Assembly: GCF_000264995.1 (NCBI RefSeq)
Contig: NW_006767438.1
Coordinates: 1,413,211-1,477,210 of the forward strand
DNA length: 64,000 nt
Direction of reading: 5' to 3'
DNA from: Punctularia strigosozonata HHB-11173 SS5
Lineage: Eukaryota > Basidiomycota > Agaricomycetes > Corticiales > Punctulariaceae
The stretch's first letter is position 1. Every line of letters starts with the position of its first letter. Under the pieces are notes generated by a model that saw only the letters and a program-made list of their open reading frames with translations, ran no database searches and was not told the DNA's origin. This document shows, in pieces, positions 22,237 through 33,699 of the stretch. The position numbers and the translations under genes were made by a program.

Positions 22237-25200
22237 ATGCAACGAACGTATTCTCGCAAACGACAGAGGAGACACTCCAACGTATCGGCTTCTGGATCCG
22301 ACTCAGTGTCTGACTCCGGGGCAGAGCCGGTACCCGCGGTCGCGGCCAAGCGAGCGAGGACGACTCTGAAGGCCGAACCCAAGCTTGTCTTATCTTCAGG
22401 ACTGAACAGAAGGAGTTCGGATTATGCAAGGGGAGAATCCCGCGCAAGCACGAAGCGATCGTCCGAGTCCGGTACGCCCTCAAGAATGCAGCCTGTTTCA
22501 GGACATACACCTCACCATATTGTCCACCAGTTTCCTCCTCAATCCGCACGCCAGCGAAGAGACCCAACGCAGGACGTGCTGAAGGCTCCAACGAAGCAGA
22601 GTCTCAATCTTCACGAAATATATCACGCCCCCAGCCAGCACGCTCCCAGCCATCTTCATGGTCAACAGGCAACCTTCAGAAGGAGCCCCGGAAGGCTGCA
22701 CTATCTGCCCCGACTGATGAAGGTATGAACCCCCCATATATTTGAATGCCACGGTAGTCTAGACCTGAGCATTAGCTATAGAAACCAGTGCGATGGCTCC
22801 AGATCCTCTCGCGGTATCAGCTTCCTCTAAGGACACCTCGTTCGAGCCCAACCGCAGCAAACGTATGTGACATCCCCTGTGATTCTGGCCTACATTGAGC
22901 GCCCCTCAGAGAAGAAACGTGCTCGTACTCCTCCCGCAAAGGCTCGCTCTGAACCCACCGACTCATCACATCCTCACCCTGCACCAGTAGCTCAACAGCT
23001 CCCATTTTCCGGCGGAGCACAGACACCCACACGGCCGCCAATGCCTGGTTTACCTGATCATGAACGAACTTCTCGATCACGGACTCCAGTACAACCTGAA
23101 CCTGCCTCATCGCCATTACCTTCTCTCAGTTCTTCCACCCCGACTCCTCACAAAACCTACCTTGAAAGGACTCCATCGAAGTCCAAGATCGATAGCCTAG
23201 ATCAACTTCCATCCAAGGACGAGAATACACAGGTCGATGACACGCCTGTTCCTGCGCCTGCGGCACAGCTCGCTCGGACGGCCAGCCATCCGGCGAAAGA
23301 CCTCTCTGCCCTGTTTGACCTTGCTTCATCTTTCTCGACGCCCGCCAAGCCGAAGGACCAGAAACAGACGATAGGTGGTTTGGCGAGCAGAATGCTCAGC
23401 CGCTCATCTTCCTCGCTGGCCCTCTCCGACTCCGGCTCGCAGCCCAAGTCCCCGGGCATCGCAGGGGGTTCGCGCACTGGACTGGGGCGCACGGGTACCG
23501 TGATTGACCTCACCCTTGCTTCACAATCTCAGTCCCAATCCAGCTCTTCGTCCTCCTTTGGCCGCTCCTCCTCGTCTCTGCACGGCGTGCTAGGACAAGC
23601 TCGTCACGCGTCTCCGACACGCGCTGTGGAATCCGTTGCGGAGAGCAGTTCGCCTGCGCGGCCAGCAGTAGCACCTGTCGCGTTGACTACAGTCCGCCGG
23701 ACGTACGCCGGTGCCTCCCGCTCGTTTCTGATGGCCGTCCCGGCGGCGCAATATGCCGGTGTCGTGTCGCAGCTTGAGACGCCTAGCGCCGACGGAGTGG
23801 ATGGTCTCGGCGGTGCTGCTGATGTGCTCGCGACCAGCCAGGAGGAGGACGACAATCGCGGGTTGGAATCCTACGCCGATCTCCGCGCGCGTTTAGGCGT
23901 CGACCTGTCGGACGATCCGCCTCCGCAACATGTCTACGACTCGCCACCACGCCGGGACGGACGCACGTCGCCCCAACGTACCCCTTCTGGAAAGTGGAAG
24001 GGCAAGGCAAAGGAAACCTCGGGCTCCGCACCGGAGCTGCCGCCAGGCATGATGAACGACCTAAAGAGCATCACCGAACTACGATCCAAGGGAGAGTCGC
24101 GACGGTTTTTGGATGAGGTTGGCTACCTGTTCGAGGGCCTCCTTCCCGAATCCGAGGGTGGCGAGGGCGGACTCGGCGTGCGCCGCGGCAGTGCGCTGGA
24201 CCTAATGACCAAATTTTCGGCGCCAGACTTCATGCGCAAGGCGAAGGCGACGGACTTCCCTATCCGCGCGTGGCGCGCCCTGCGCGGCGCGGGAGCCGGT
24301 GACGGAGATAAGTTCCTCGACGCGGTCGCGGCGTATTTCGCAGCTCTCATCACGCACCACGTGCGTGCGGCTGACATGCGGGAGCTATTCGACGGCCCCG
24401 AAGGCGATTTCGTCCCGGTATTGTTCGACGTGCTGGAGAGAACGTCGAGGGCCAAGGATGCTCTCGCTTTGGTCCATTCAAAATTGATGTCCGACGCTGA
24501 ACTGAGGAAAGCGGGTATCAGCCGGTCGGATAAGTCACTGGTGCGTTTATTACTGGGTCGTTCATTGATCGGTTCATTGATCGCGTCCCCCAGTTCGCCG
24601 CTCTTGATAACTTGGCCACGAAGGAATCTGGACTGTTTGAGCGAGGTACTGCGGTATGTCTACCTGACTTGTCGAAATCGCTTGCTTCTCTCATGTTCAA
24701 GACGTGTTCTTAGATATCTATCTGGCTCTTGGTAACCCGGGCATTAGCATCCTCTCCTTCACCCTGCCTGCCGACATCGCATGTAACGATTCTGTGGAGA
24801 TGCTTCCTTTCCGAACTCGCTCTGGTGCCTCCGAGATTACAAGCCTATCGTTCTGGGCTATCTCTCATACCTGAAACCCCTGGTGTCGACACACCATGCT
24901 TTGAGTTCCTAGAGTTATGCCTAGAGCTATTGGATTCTTACCTCCTCGATCAATGGGGGCAATCTGATGAGCAGGGTACTCCGACCCGCGAGAGGTTTGA
25001 AAGCGACGCAGAGAAATGCTGCAACGGGCTCATCGCTCTGGTCAACGCAGCGCACGTTTTATCGAGTGACGGCGATGAGTCGGAGGGCCGAATATCAACC
25101 TGTGAGTGTGATCCCGTTTTTCCTTGTCCTCTGCACTCATCGTGACGTGTTCCTTAGTCCGCAACTGCGTCGATCTCGCTTTTCGCGTTCTCGTGAACCT

Positions 25201-25977
25201 CTCACACTCGGATAGTCAGTGGTGTGACGCCTTAGCACGTCACGAACTCGGCCTATCTACCGTGATGAGAACCATCAACTTGTCATACCGCGGATGGACC
25301 TCTAAGCAAGATCAGGTCGCCGTGAACGGCAAAGTGAAGAGGGGGCGAGAGACTACCGGCACAGACGCAACCGATCCCGGACAGCGTCGGTTTGACAGCC
25401 TGTGTCTGGCATTGTGTCTCTTGACGAACCTCGTTCACCAATGCAGCGACATAGAGCAGTGGTCGCTCGACATCTGTCAGTCCCAATCCACAAGGACATT
25501 GCGGTTCTTGGTCTGACGCAGCTTATAGGTCTTGCTCCTGCTTGCCTCGGGCACCGTGCCTGCATGCGGGCTTGTCGGTGTCTGCGCCGCAAGTCGGCGC
25601 TTGAGGGACTGTCTGATATCTACTCCCAATGCGCCTCCAGCGCGGGCTTCAAGCCCGAGTCTGGTTTAGACTTGGAAGCTGTCGCATGCTCCGGCCTCTT
25701 AGCTTCCCATCTCGCGGTGCTCTTCGGGCTAATCATGAAGGCCGGCCTCGCGTCTGAAGCACGAGTTCTCGCTCTTCTTCAGGGCCAGTCACGGGTGGAC
25801 AAGCTCAGCAGGCTCGTAGAGGTCGCAGGCGACTTCGTCTCCTTCCAGGAGGCTGTGTCGGGTACGCGAAATAGAGGGCACGACGAATCGACGACCGGGT
25901 CTGACTTGGATAGTGGAACGATCGCTCGGAACGTGTTTGCGTACCTGGAACGTTTACGAGATGAACATCCACGATGA
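22237..25977 (+). CDS. WAPL/Rad61-type cohesin-release factor
   Basis: Wapl opens the cohesin ring with Pds5 and so controls chromosome cohesion and loop size. The start opens MQRTYSRKRQRRHSNVSASG. The N-terminal half (about 500 residues) is disordered and Ser/Pro-rich. The conserved part begins RRTYAGASRSFLMAVPAAQY and ESYADLRARLGVDL, followed by MMNDLKSITELRSKGESRRF plus LDEVGYLFEGL, the characteristic start of the Wapl helical-repeat domain. It continues through IRAWRALRGAGAG and ELFDGPEGDFVPVLFDVLER to a C-terminal exon (LAVLFGLIMKAGLASEARVL) ending LRDEHPR. The exon 22237-22720 must shift frame through a small intron that I did not pin down, because the downstream reading KEPRKAALSAPTDE is in another phase. 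About eight exons. Confidence 0.8.
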
Positions 25978-26911
25978 AGATGATGTTCCTGCGCTACACC
26001 CGTATCTGCCAGCCTTTGCATGACGGTGCTGATTCTGATCAGGGGTACGGAAATTTGATCGCTCGAGGATAAGCTGATTAACATATAGTGCGCTAGTGAT
26101 CTTCCTACTGCAGGTTGGCGGGGATATAGGCTACTGCTTGGCATAATACCTTCTGAAGGTCCTCATAGAACTCATTCCGAGCTTGGAATAATGAACGGCA
26201 AATCACTGTCTGCTCAGAACAGAAATTACGAATACCTCACATCGTTCCAAATCTGAGCTTGCACTAAATGGGCCATCTCTTCTCTTGCACTCTATTGACT
26301 TAGCATCTATAAGTATCAAGTTCTCGGAGTGTTTCTCCTGGCTGTGTTCTTGGTCCTCCACATCAGGACTGGCTCACAGGAAGACAGGAAGAAGCAATAG
26401 TGGCTGATCGGATTTCTCCGAACAGGACCTGTGTATTGTCAGCGTCCCTTTGCCTTGGCGATTGGCTTTCTTTGGGAGGTCGTCTGATATTGAGATCTCC
26501 TTGGGCGGGGGAACCGGCCAGTCGTTCTGCAGAAACCTGCCAAATAGATTGCATGGATGCGCCGTTCACTAAGAGACGTATCACGATTGCGATGTGTGTT
26601 CGACCAGGTGAGTTGAGTTTCTGCAGTGCCTCGCTCTCATCATCTATCCAGAATCACACAGAGCATACGGATATCCAGAACCGCCACCTGATTGCTGATA
26701 TCCCGCTTATTTTTGGGTTGATTCATTAACTTCAACTTATCGCTCGCTAGCGCGAGAGATGTTGGAAATATAGATATCTAAAACAAGGACCTTGTCCCAT
26801 CCCCGCCCATAACCAGTCGCGGCGAACTGAATCAGTATGTAACGCGAGAGAGTATATAAGCTATGTGCCCCTGCGAACGCGCTTCTGGTATCGCCTCTTG
26901 CTTATCCTTTC
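25978..26911. other. Intergenic, promoter of the DUF6534 gene
   Basis: About 930 bp with no supported gene. The only element identified is a TATA-like box at 26853-26859, reported separately. Short open frames at 26363-26584 and 26400-26729 are antisense to each other and have no recognisable domain. Confidence 0.55.
26853..26859 (+). promoter_or_regulatory. TATA box of the DUF6534 gene
   Basis: TATATAA lies 53 bp before the ATG at 26912, a plausible distance for a fungal core promoter. Confidence 0.55.
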
Positions 26912-28629
26912 ATGCCAGACACAACACTCGCTAACACTTACGGAGTGCTTTTCCTCGGCGTCTCCGTCTCAGGTGTACTCCTTGGAATCACATGTCTCCA
27001 GATGTACTAGTATTATGCTCCCTCGGGTGGATATGTTCTGATTGCCGTGCAGGTATTTGTTCTATGACAGATTTCATCAGGAGTCCGTCTTCACGAAAGG
27101 CGTGGTATGTCTCCATGATCCACGCATGTATACAAAGTTCCCTGACAAATACTTGACATCAGGTCGCTATCATGGGAACGCTGGACGTCTTGACGTTCGC
27201 CCTCAATCTGCATGCACTTTACCACTACATGTTCGGCAGCGGCTCTGATTTTCTTGCCCTATTAATTCCTGTTTGGTACGTTACTAGCTGATTGCTTGTC
27301 AACTGTGGCGTTTACAATACTAGGAGCTTGAAGGTGCGCGGATTGTGGCTTTGCTCGTGACGGGGTTCGTCGCGCCTAATTGTTGACACCAAGCTCTCAG
27401 TCCTGCTGAGCGATATTCAAATACCTTCGGTACAAACAGTGAGCCCCTCGAGATCAACTTCGTTCCGACACCTTTAGCGTTCATTTGGCGTAGATGTACT
27501 GCATCAGGCTGTGGAAAGGTGGGTTGTAATTGAAAGGGTTTTGTCACCTCATGTATGACCTGTCTTAGTCGCCAAGGATCGGAAAATCTTGCCTTTCATC
27601 GTGGTATGCATTCGCCATTCTGAGCATAGTGCGTCCTCTCACCGTAAAGACAGACAATCGCTGTTTTAGCTGGATGGGGTACGTCAATATCTTATGTGTC
27701 ACTCGCGAAGCACTACGGACTGAGCACGAACTGACAGCAAGCGCCTTGAGTGAGTGGAGCAACATCAGTTATCAGCGTGACAATAACCATTCTTACTATA
27801 CAGTGCCCGGAATCTCGAGGTAACTCAATGCTACAACGTATATATGAACATAGTCCTTACTATCAACACTCCAGCGTCTTACTGAAAAATCTCTTACAAG
27901 TACAACACGAACGCGTACGCTTGGCTCCCGTCACAGCATCGAAATCCATCGCTGTCGACTGATTTTCAGGTCGTTCACAGACGACCATGATCTATGTGCC
28001 ATTCTCAGTGGCTATAGTGACGGATACGTTGATAGCCATTGTTACGTGTTACAGCCTGTATAGACTCAAACCAGACTTCGCCCCGTGAGCAGCACTGCAA
28101 CTGAGTCTATTTGCTGAGCTAACAATTATAGATCGCGTTCTGTGGTGGAAAACCTGATTGTATGGGTCCTCGGTACGGGAGCGTTGACGAGGTACGAACT
28201 GCCAGTCTCGCTCTGAATCCCGTTGATTTGATGATAGAGACCCACAGCGTGACTGCGGTAATCGTACTGGTATTGGTAATGCCCTCCATCAACAGCTCCA
28301 CTATGAAACTTACGCCGATCTACCGAAGTTTGTCGCCATGCCGGAGAGTCTCCTCTATCTCGCACTCGAAGTATGCTTCTCCAAGCTGTACCTCAACAGC
28401 TATCTTGCGATGTGAGGCCTGCATGCTCCCCAGAAACAGAATTTGCTGACTTCGATAACTCCTAAAAACTAGGATGAACACGAGGGAGAAGCTCCGCTTG
28501 AAGCATAATCGAGTGGTGGCACTGAATAACCTCAACCCAAGTACCGGCACGGCATGGAGCGACGAACCAGTACAGCCAAAATTGCCCAGGGACCCTCCGC
28601 ACGCCCGAGCACTGGATGAAGGTAGGTGA
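26912..28629 (+). CDS. DUF6534 seven-helix membrane protein (copy 1)
   Basis: Integral membrane protein of a family expanded in mushroom-forming fungi; its function is unknown. The start opens MPDTTLANTYGVLFLGVSVS, then GVLLGITCLQM is spliced to YLFYDRFHQESVFTKG. Further exons give MGTLDVLTFALNLHALYHYM, SVAIVTDTLIAIVTCYSLYR (the conserved Asp-containing helix), VENLIVWVLGTGALT, ETHSVTAVIVLVL joined to LHYETYADLPKFVAMPESLL and KLYLNSYLA. The cytosolic tail is MNTREKLRLKHNRVVALNNL, ending HARALDEGR. Introns are numerous and short. All landmark segments of the family are present in order, so the gene appears intact. A second family member is at 47-49 kb on the opposite strand. Confidence 0.8.
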
Positions 28630-29135
28630 CTCGGTTCTCAAGCCGAACTATCATGCTGGCACTGACGAGAATGGTTAGACTGGGACGGACCGCATGTAGC
28701 TGTTGCAATTTAGAAGAACTTGGTTGGGGGGTTGTTAGGGTCACTCGAAATGAGACAATGCATTCTATCTCGACTTCGTTACCGCTGTATACGATCGATG
28801 GGGATCCGCCTGCTAGGCGATTATTTTGAGCGTGTCCCGGCTTCCCGGCTATTAATTTCTCGATGTAGACCACGTATGGCAAACTGAGCATACTTCTTTA
28901 CGCATGAGGGAAACGATCGGAAAAGAAACCATTAAGAACCATAGCGCTTACAATTGCCACGGGCCGAAGGCAAAGTGTCTTACTATCCCGGTGCACGGGC
29001 TAGGCGAGCGTTTGAAGTATAGTTTTCCTGCGCAGGGGCAGCGAATTCGTTTCGTGGCGTACCGAAGCTAAGTTAGCTCGAATGAGAAAACAAGGCTGAC
29101 CGCGGGTGAAAAAGTCAGATACACACATCCTTCAT
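28630..29135. other. Intergenic, convergent 3' regions
   Basis: About 500 bp between the 3' ends of the DUF6534 gene and the minus-strand orphan gene. No feature was recognised. Confidence 0.5.
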
Positions 29136-29762
29136 CTAGTCCTCTTTTTCCACCCATTTTCCATCCGGACCCTCCTTCACGTCCAAATCCCACTTCTTTC
29201 CGTCCATCCATTGGTCCTGCAAGAACGCATCCCACCACCGTATATGTACTTCGCCATCAATATCGAAGAAGTAGCCGGCCACTCGCGGATCAGGCCCCAA
29301 ATATTCGTGTCTACGGAGAATCGGATCAGCACTGCACAAACGTAGCGTGAAAGCCGAACGCATCCACCTCCTCGCCGTAACGCCCTCATCTGTGACAAAG
29401 TTCACCCATCCATGGTCGAGCGTCTTCAGATCCACTTGCTCCATATAATGCTGGTGCACAAGCACGTTCAGATCTGTGCCCTCGCGCACCAGCTTCGTAT
29501 CCACTCCGTTGCGCGCAAGATATGTACGAGGTAGGTGTATCCGAGTCTTGCTATCCGCTATCTTCCTCTCCAGAGGCCATCGATTGACTGGCCATGCGAT
29601 GGCGCGTTTGAGCGAGAGTAGCGTTTTCAGCGCTTCTTTCCGGTCCTTTTCGCGAGCTGCTGCAGCCTTTCGGATAGCGGCTTCGTCTTTAGAAACGTCA
29701 ACTGACGGAAGGTCGATGTTCTCCGCTTCGTCTTTAGTGACTTTGATAGATTTCATAGCCAT
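29136..29762 (-). CDS. Hypothetical protein, orphan
   Basis: Family not recognised. The first ATG in frame is at 29762 (MAMKSIKVTKDEAENIDL). The N-terminal 60 residues form a charged, probably coiled-coil stretch (DEAAIRKAAAAREKDRKEAL). Then come an aromatic and basic region (AIAWPVNRWPLERKI, TRIHLPRTYLARNGVDTKLV), then GYFFDIDGEVHIRWWDAFLQ and DGKKWDLDVKEGPDGKWVEK. The middle stretch (MRSAFTLRLCSADPILR, about 29300-29355) lacks the character of its surroundings and may be an intron, making the product about 190 residues. Codon use looks coding throughout the rest. No signal peptide or membrane segment. Neighbours are a DUF6534 gene and an epoxide hydrolase, which give no clue. Confidence 0.6.
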   Translation of the reverse strand: MAMKSIKVTKDEAENIDLPSVDVSKDEAAIRKAAAAREKDRKEALKTLLSLKRAIAWPVNRWPLERKIADSKTRIHLPRTYLARNGVDTKLVREGTDLNVLVHQHYMEQVDLKTLDHGWVNFVTDEGVTARRWMRSAFTLRLCSADPILRRHEYLGPDPRVAGYFFDIDGEVHIRWWDAFLQDQWMDGKKWDLDVKEGPDGKWVEKED

Positions 29763-30248
29763 GGTCGAATTTCGATACAAAATGAGCGCTCAAGGTTGGG
29801 CTAATAGTCCGAGTCATCGCGTGGGGCTCTGAGTAGAGCTCGGGCGCTCAATGACTCGCGTGAAATATTCACAGCCCCTAGGTCGCGATAGATCTCTCAG
29901 TCTGGACGCAACTTGTGACGATGCACTCGAACGCTTGCGTACTCCGCAACCTGCCAGCGAACGTGACAACATGGACACATGGTCATAGGACAGCATGCAC
30001 AATTGCCTAACGTATCTCGCTCCTCCGGATTCGCCATCACTTCAACCACCAATCAGGGGCATGATAAATTCGTGGTTCTCTGGGCCCGAGTCGGATTGCT
30101 GAACGCGCATGCGCAGCACAATCATAAATACAACCAGTTCAGTAGAGCAGCAGCGCTTACCAACCGAGCTCTCTATCGTTATATAAAGACGCAGATGCAG
30201 CGGGCTCGCTGCTATAGTTGCGGTCTCGCATTGTCAGTGTGATACTCC
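29763..30248. other. Divergent promoter region, orphan gene and epoxide hydrolase
   Basis: About 490 bp between divergent starts. It holds the epoxide hydrolase TATA box at 30180-30188; nothing else was recognised. Confidence 0.5.
30180..30188 (+). promoter_or_regulatory. TATA box of the epoxide hydrolase gene
   Basis: TATATAAAG, a near-consensus TATA element, ends 60 bp before the ATG at 30249. Confidence 0.65.
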
Positions 30249-31804
30249 ATGCGGTCTCCGGCTCTTCTTCTGGCTCTGACCGGTTGCGCGGCGCTCACGA
30301 CTCTCGCTTGGGACGTCAGACCCTTTACGGTGGACATCCCTGCTGCCGATGTGCAACGTATGACTTTTCTCGCGTCCGAGGCACGTTTCCCGCAGCTCCC
30401 GGAGTTCGTCGGCGGGAACGCGACCTACGGTGTCGAGCTCGATGTTATTGAAAGCATCCGAGATCAATGGGTTCACGACTTCAACTGGACAGAGCGACGG
30501 GAATATCTGAATAGGTATATACCTCGCACTACCACGTGTCTAGGAACAGAAATCACATTCCCTTTTGCAGCTTCGCGCAGTTCACCGTGAAGATCGAGGA
30601 CGTAGACGTTCACTTTGTGCACCAAAGGTCTGACGATGCGGGTGCTATCCCGTTACTCATGCTCCATGGGTGGCCAGGTAAGACTTTGCTCCGCTAGACC
30701 GGACGCATAGCACTTCTCACGATCACCTTACAGGGTCGTTCCATGAATATCTGCCCGCTGTGAGTGCATTGAATGAACGCGTATCGAATGCACAGGGAAA
30801 GGCTGGTGAGATCCGGACCGCACCCAGGCCGTGGGTGTGTTGTTGACCCTTTCATTACACCAGTTTCCTTCGACGTAGTCATACCCTCCCTTCCTGGGTT
30901 TGGATTCACCCCGCTTCCCTCAGTGGATTGGAAGATCGATGATACGGCCCGCGTATTCAACACGCTTATGGTCGACGTCTTAGGCTACTCAGACTATACT
31001 GTATACGGTGGTGACTGGGTACGTATATCGCTACGTCCTGGATATACCTTGGCAAATAAAACATGCGCATTGCAGGGTTCTGCAGTTGGTTACGTCCTTT
31101 ATGTGGATTATGCATCGGCTGTCCGCGCCACGCAACTCTCGTTCCTTCCGTTCTTTCCTCCTACACTGGCCGAAGCGCGGAGCGCCAATGCGAGCTTGGA
31201 CGCGTTTGAGGTAGCGACCTTGGCTCTCAACGACGAGTTCGTGTCCCGTGGAATGGGATACTTTCCACGAGCAATCATGGAGGGTAAGTATCGCATGTGG
31301 TTGTGACTCAGATGGACCGCTGACCCTTCGCTCCACAGCCAAACACTCTGGGACTGGCATTGTACGATAGCCCAATCGGCCAGCTTTCATGGATGTTGGA
31401 ACTTTGGCTCGAACTGTCAGACCCTCGCCGAGGCACCGGGCCCTCCGTTCTTACCAACACCGCCATCCTTACGGAGATATTGTTATACTATCTGACAAAG
31501 TCGTTCCTGTCGTCGATCTGGATATACTTGCAGCAGACGTTCAGCCCATCATACGACGTTCCAAAGCCTTCGACGCCGTTGGGATACAGCGCGTTCCGGT
31601 ACAACATCATCTGGCCAAGAGCGTACGTCGAGAAGGTGGCAAACGTCACCTTCTATAATGGTACGCGGTCTCTGGCATTCTGAGGATCCGAGCTGACGAT
31701 CCGTGTTAGAGCACGATTTTGGTGGCCATTTCCCGGGCTTGGACAACCCTACTGCGCTGGCCGCTGATATTCGGGAGATGTTTGGGTACTTTGTCAGGAA
31801 GTAG
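30249..31804 (+). CDS. Epoxide hydrolase (microsomal type, alpha/beta fold), secreted or membrane-anchored
   Basis: Opens epoxides to trans-diols through an enzyme-ester intermediate. The start opens a signal peptide or membrane anchor ([20 protein letters not shown]). The EHN-type N-terminal region follows: [38 protein letters not shown] and, after an intron, [20 protein letters not shown]. The alpha/beta core shows the oxyanion motif [34 protein letters not shown], and [20 protein letters not shown] (nucleophile Asp in GGDWGS), the last across an intron. The lid includes [20 protein letters not shown]. The C-terminal exon reads [20 protein letters not shown], whose GGHF His is the expected general base. 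About six introns. Such enzymes act in detoxification or secondary metabolism. It has its own TATA box, consistent with regulated expression. Confidence 0.88.
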
Positions 31805-33699
31805 GCCCGCCATGAACATGGACATATCATACTTCGCTCAGGGATTAGGGTACAAAACAGGTGGCGCGCTACCTTGAACGTAGCTGATGCTACTTAGCAG
31901 TGCTATGTGGAATGTGATCGAAGGCAGCCGGATGATATAACCTGCCCACGCCCGCATCTGAGTCTTTGCGGATGCGCTCACTCGGCTCTTTTGACCGTTG
32001 AACATGCGGTTTTCACGGGTGGGGCGATCATCGTGCTGTCGACGGGTTTTGCAAACCATCTCGCTCGTTCGCTCGTCACGGTCGGGGCGTGCGCTTTGAC
32101 GGAGATGGGGCTGCGCATATAGATTGCGGCGGGGGGTCCCCTGTTTGCGGAAATACACGAGTAACATTCCTCGGATTGCTGCTGCTGTGCCCGCCAAAGG
32201 GCGGTTCGAGTGCTTCATTGTGGTGCGGAGCGGTGTGGGACACGTTGCTATGCGGTTTCGGACGACGAAAATGTCTTGCTGGAAGAGTAGTGTTTTGGCG
32301 CCGATCAGAGAACGCGGTACGGTGGTGAGGTGGCGCGGCCGTGAACGACGTTGAAATTACACGGGATGCATATGCATACATGCTAGTATTAGAGACGAGG
32401 GCATTTTACTGTATGTATGGGCGTATATACCCCGCAACGTCGGAAAGACGGTGTTTGCAAACGACTTATATATGTATCCGGAGGTTAGCCCGGAAGAGCA
32501 CGCGAGTGCCGGGGGAAAAAGGAAGCACGAACCTGAGAGTCGGAAAGCAAATGCGGGGGCCTTTCGTGATGTCATACGGAGTTACTGTGATCGGTGCGAT
32601 TGGGTTCGGATTGCCAGCTGCGATGCGAATCTGAGACTCGGGAAAAGGCAATCATGACGATCGTGTCCATTTCCGATAACATGCAGAGTACCTACGGAAC
32701 CTGTGCGTGCATTTTGCGTGCCTCGATTGTCGGATGGTGGTGTCCAGGGTCGAGGGAGGAGTATCGTTATCAGTGTCGGTGAACCGCGGTTGCCGTTCGC
32801 GCGTTGCATCCTCGTTGTGTGTACGTGGGCGGCACTCGATCCACCTGACGCGCCCCCAGACGTCACCAAGATATCGTGCGGGCATGGATAGATCACAAGA
32901 GCGAAAGAAGGTGTTTGGTGATGAGAGTTTGAGGGGCACGAGAGTTCTCTCAACAGGTGACTTGTTGTTCGCAGCTATCGTAAGTGAGGCGTGGGTGGTA
33001 AATTAAACTCAGAGTTGGGCTCGCCAGGGCTCGCAGCTGACGTCGATCTAAGTACAGACTGTACAGAGTCGAAGCCCGACAGGTTCTGGGCGCCGTGCAA
33101 CTCCGATCAACTCCGTCCGAGCGCGCCACATCGCCGGGACATGAGAGGTGTCGCCGAAATTTTGCCCTATGGATCACATCGCGTGCTGCTGAGACCTGAT
33201 GGTTGCAGATAATACGTCGCCCGGATAGCCACAGACCCCCTTGGACAAGATGAGGCGCGTCCAGGACGAGGCAGACCAATGGAGGGCGAAGGTAAGGTGG
33301 ACGGAAAGGCGCTCCAGATGAACGGCTCGGTCCTGGGCTCGGTGATACCCGCGAACGCGCCAACTCCGATGCTTAAGATCGGCTAGATCATGAACGGGCG
33401 ACTTCAAGTTAACTTCAACGCCGTTCACGTTCCGTATCAGTTCGGGGCGTGCATGACATAACGACGTGAAGGGACGGGATCTGATTTGCAAAGTAGGCGT
33501 GCGAAGGTGGCGGGCTCATCTGGGCACCGTCGTCCCGTAGGCCCCGATCTCGCTCGCCGTCCCCCTCGTTGCTCCTTCCTCCACCGCCTCCCGGATGTGC
33601 TGACGCGGACACGTCCTTCATTCTTGTTCACCGTTCCATTGGTCTTTTACCGCTGCAAGTAGCGCCAGAGCACCGAGCCAGGCTCGACGAACACACGCC
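31805..33699. other. Gene-free stretch upstream of the dual histidine kinase
   Basis: About 1.9 kb with no supported gene on either strand. Overlapping short open frames occur on both strands, none with a domain or convincing splice pattern. The part from 33540 onward becomes pyrimidine-rich, as expected close to a fungal transcription start. No inverted-repeat element, tRNA or tandem array was found. Confidence 0.5.
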
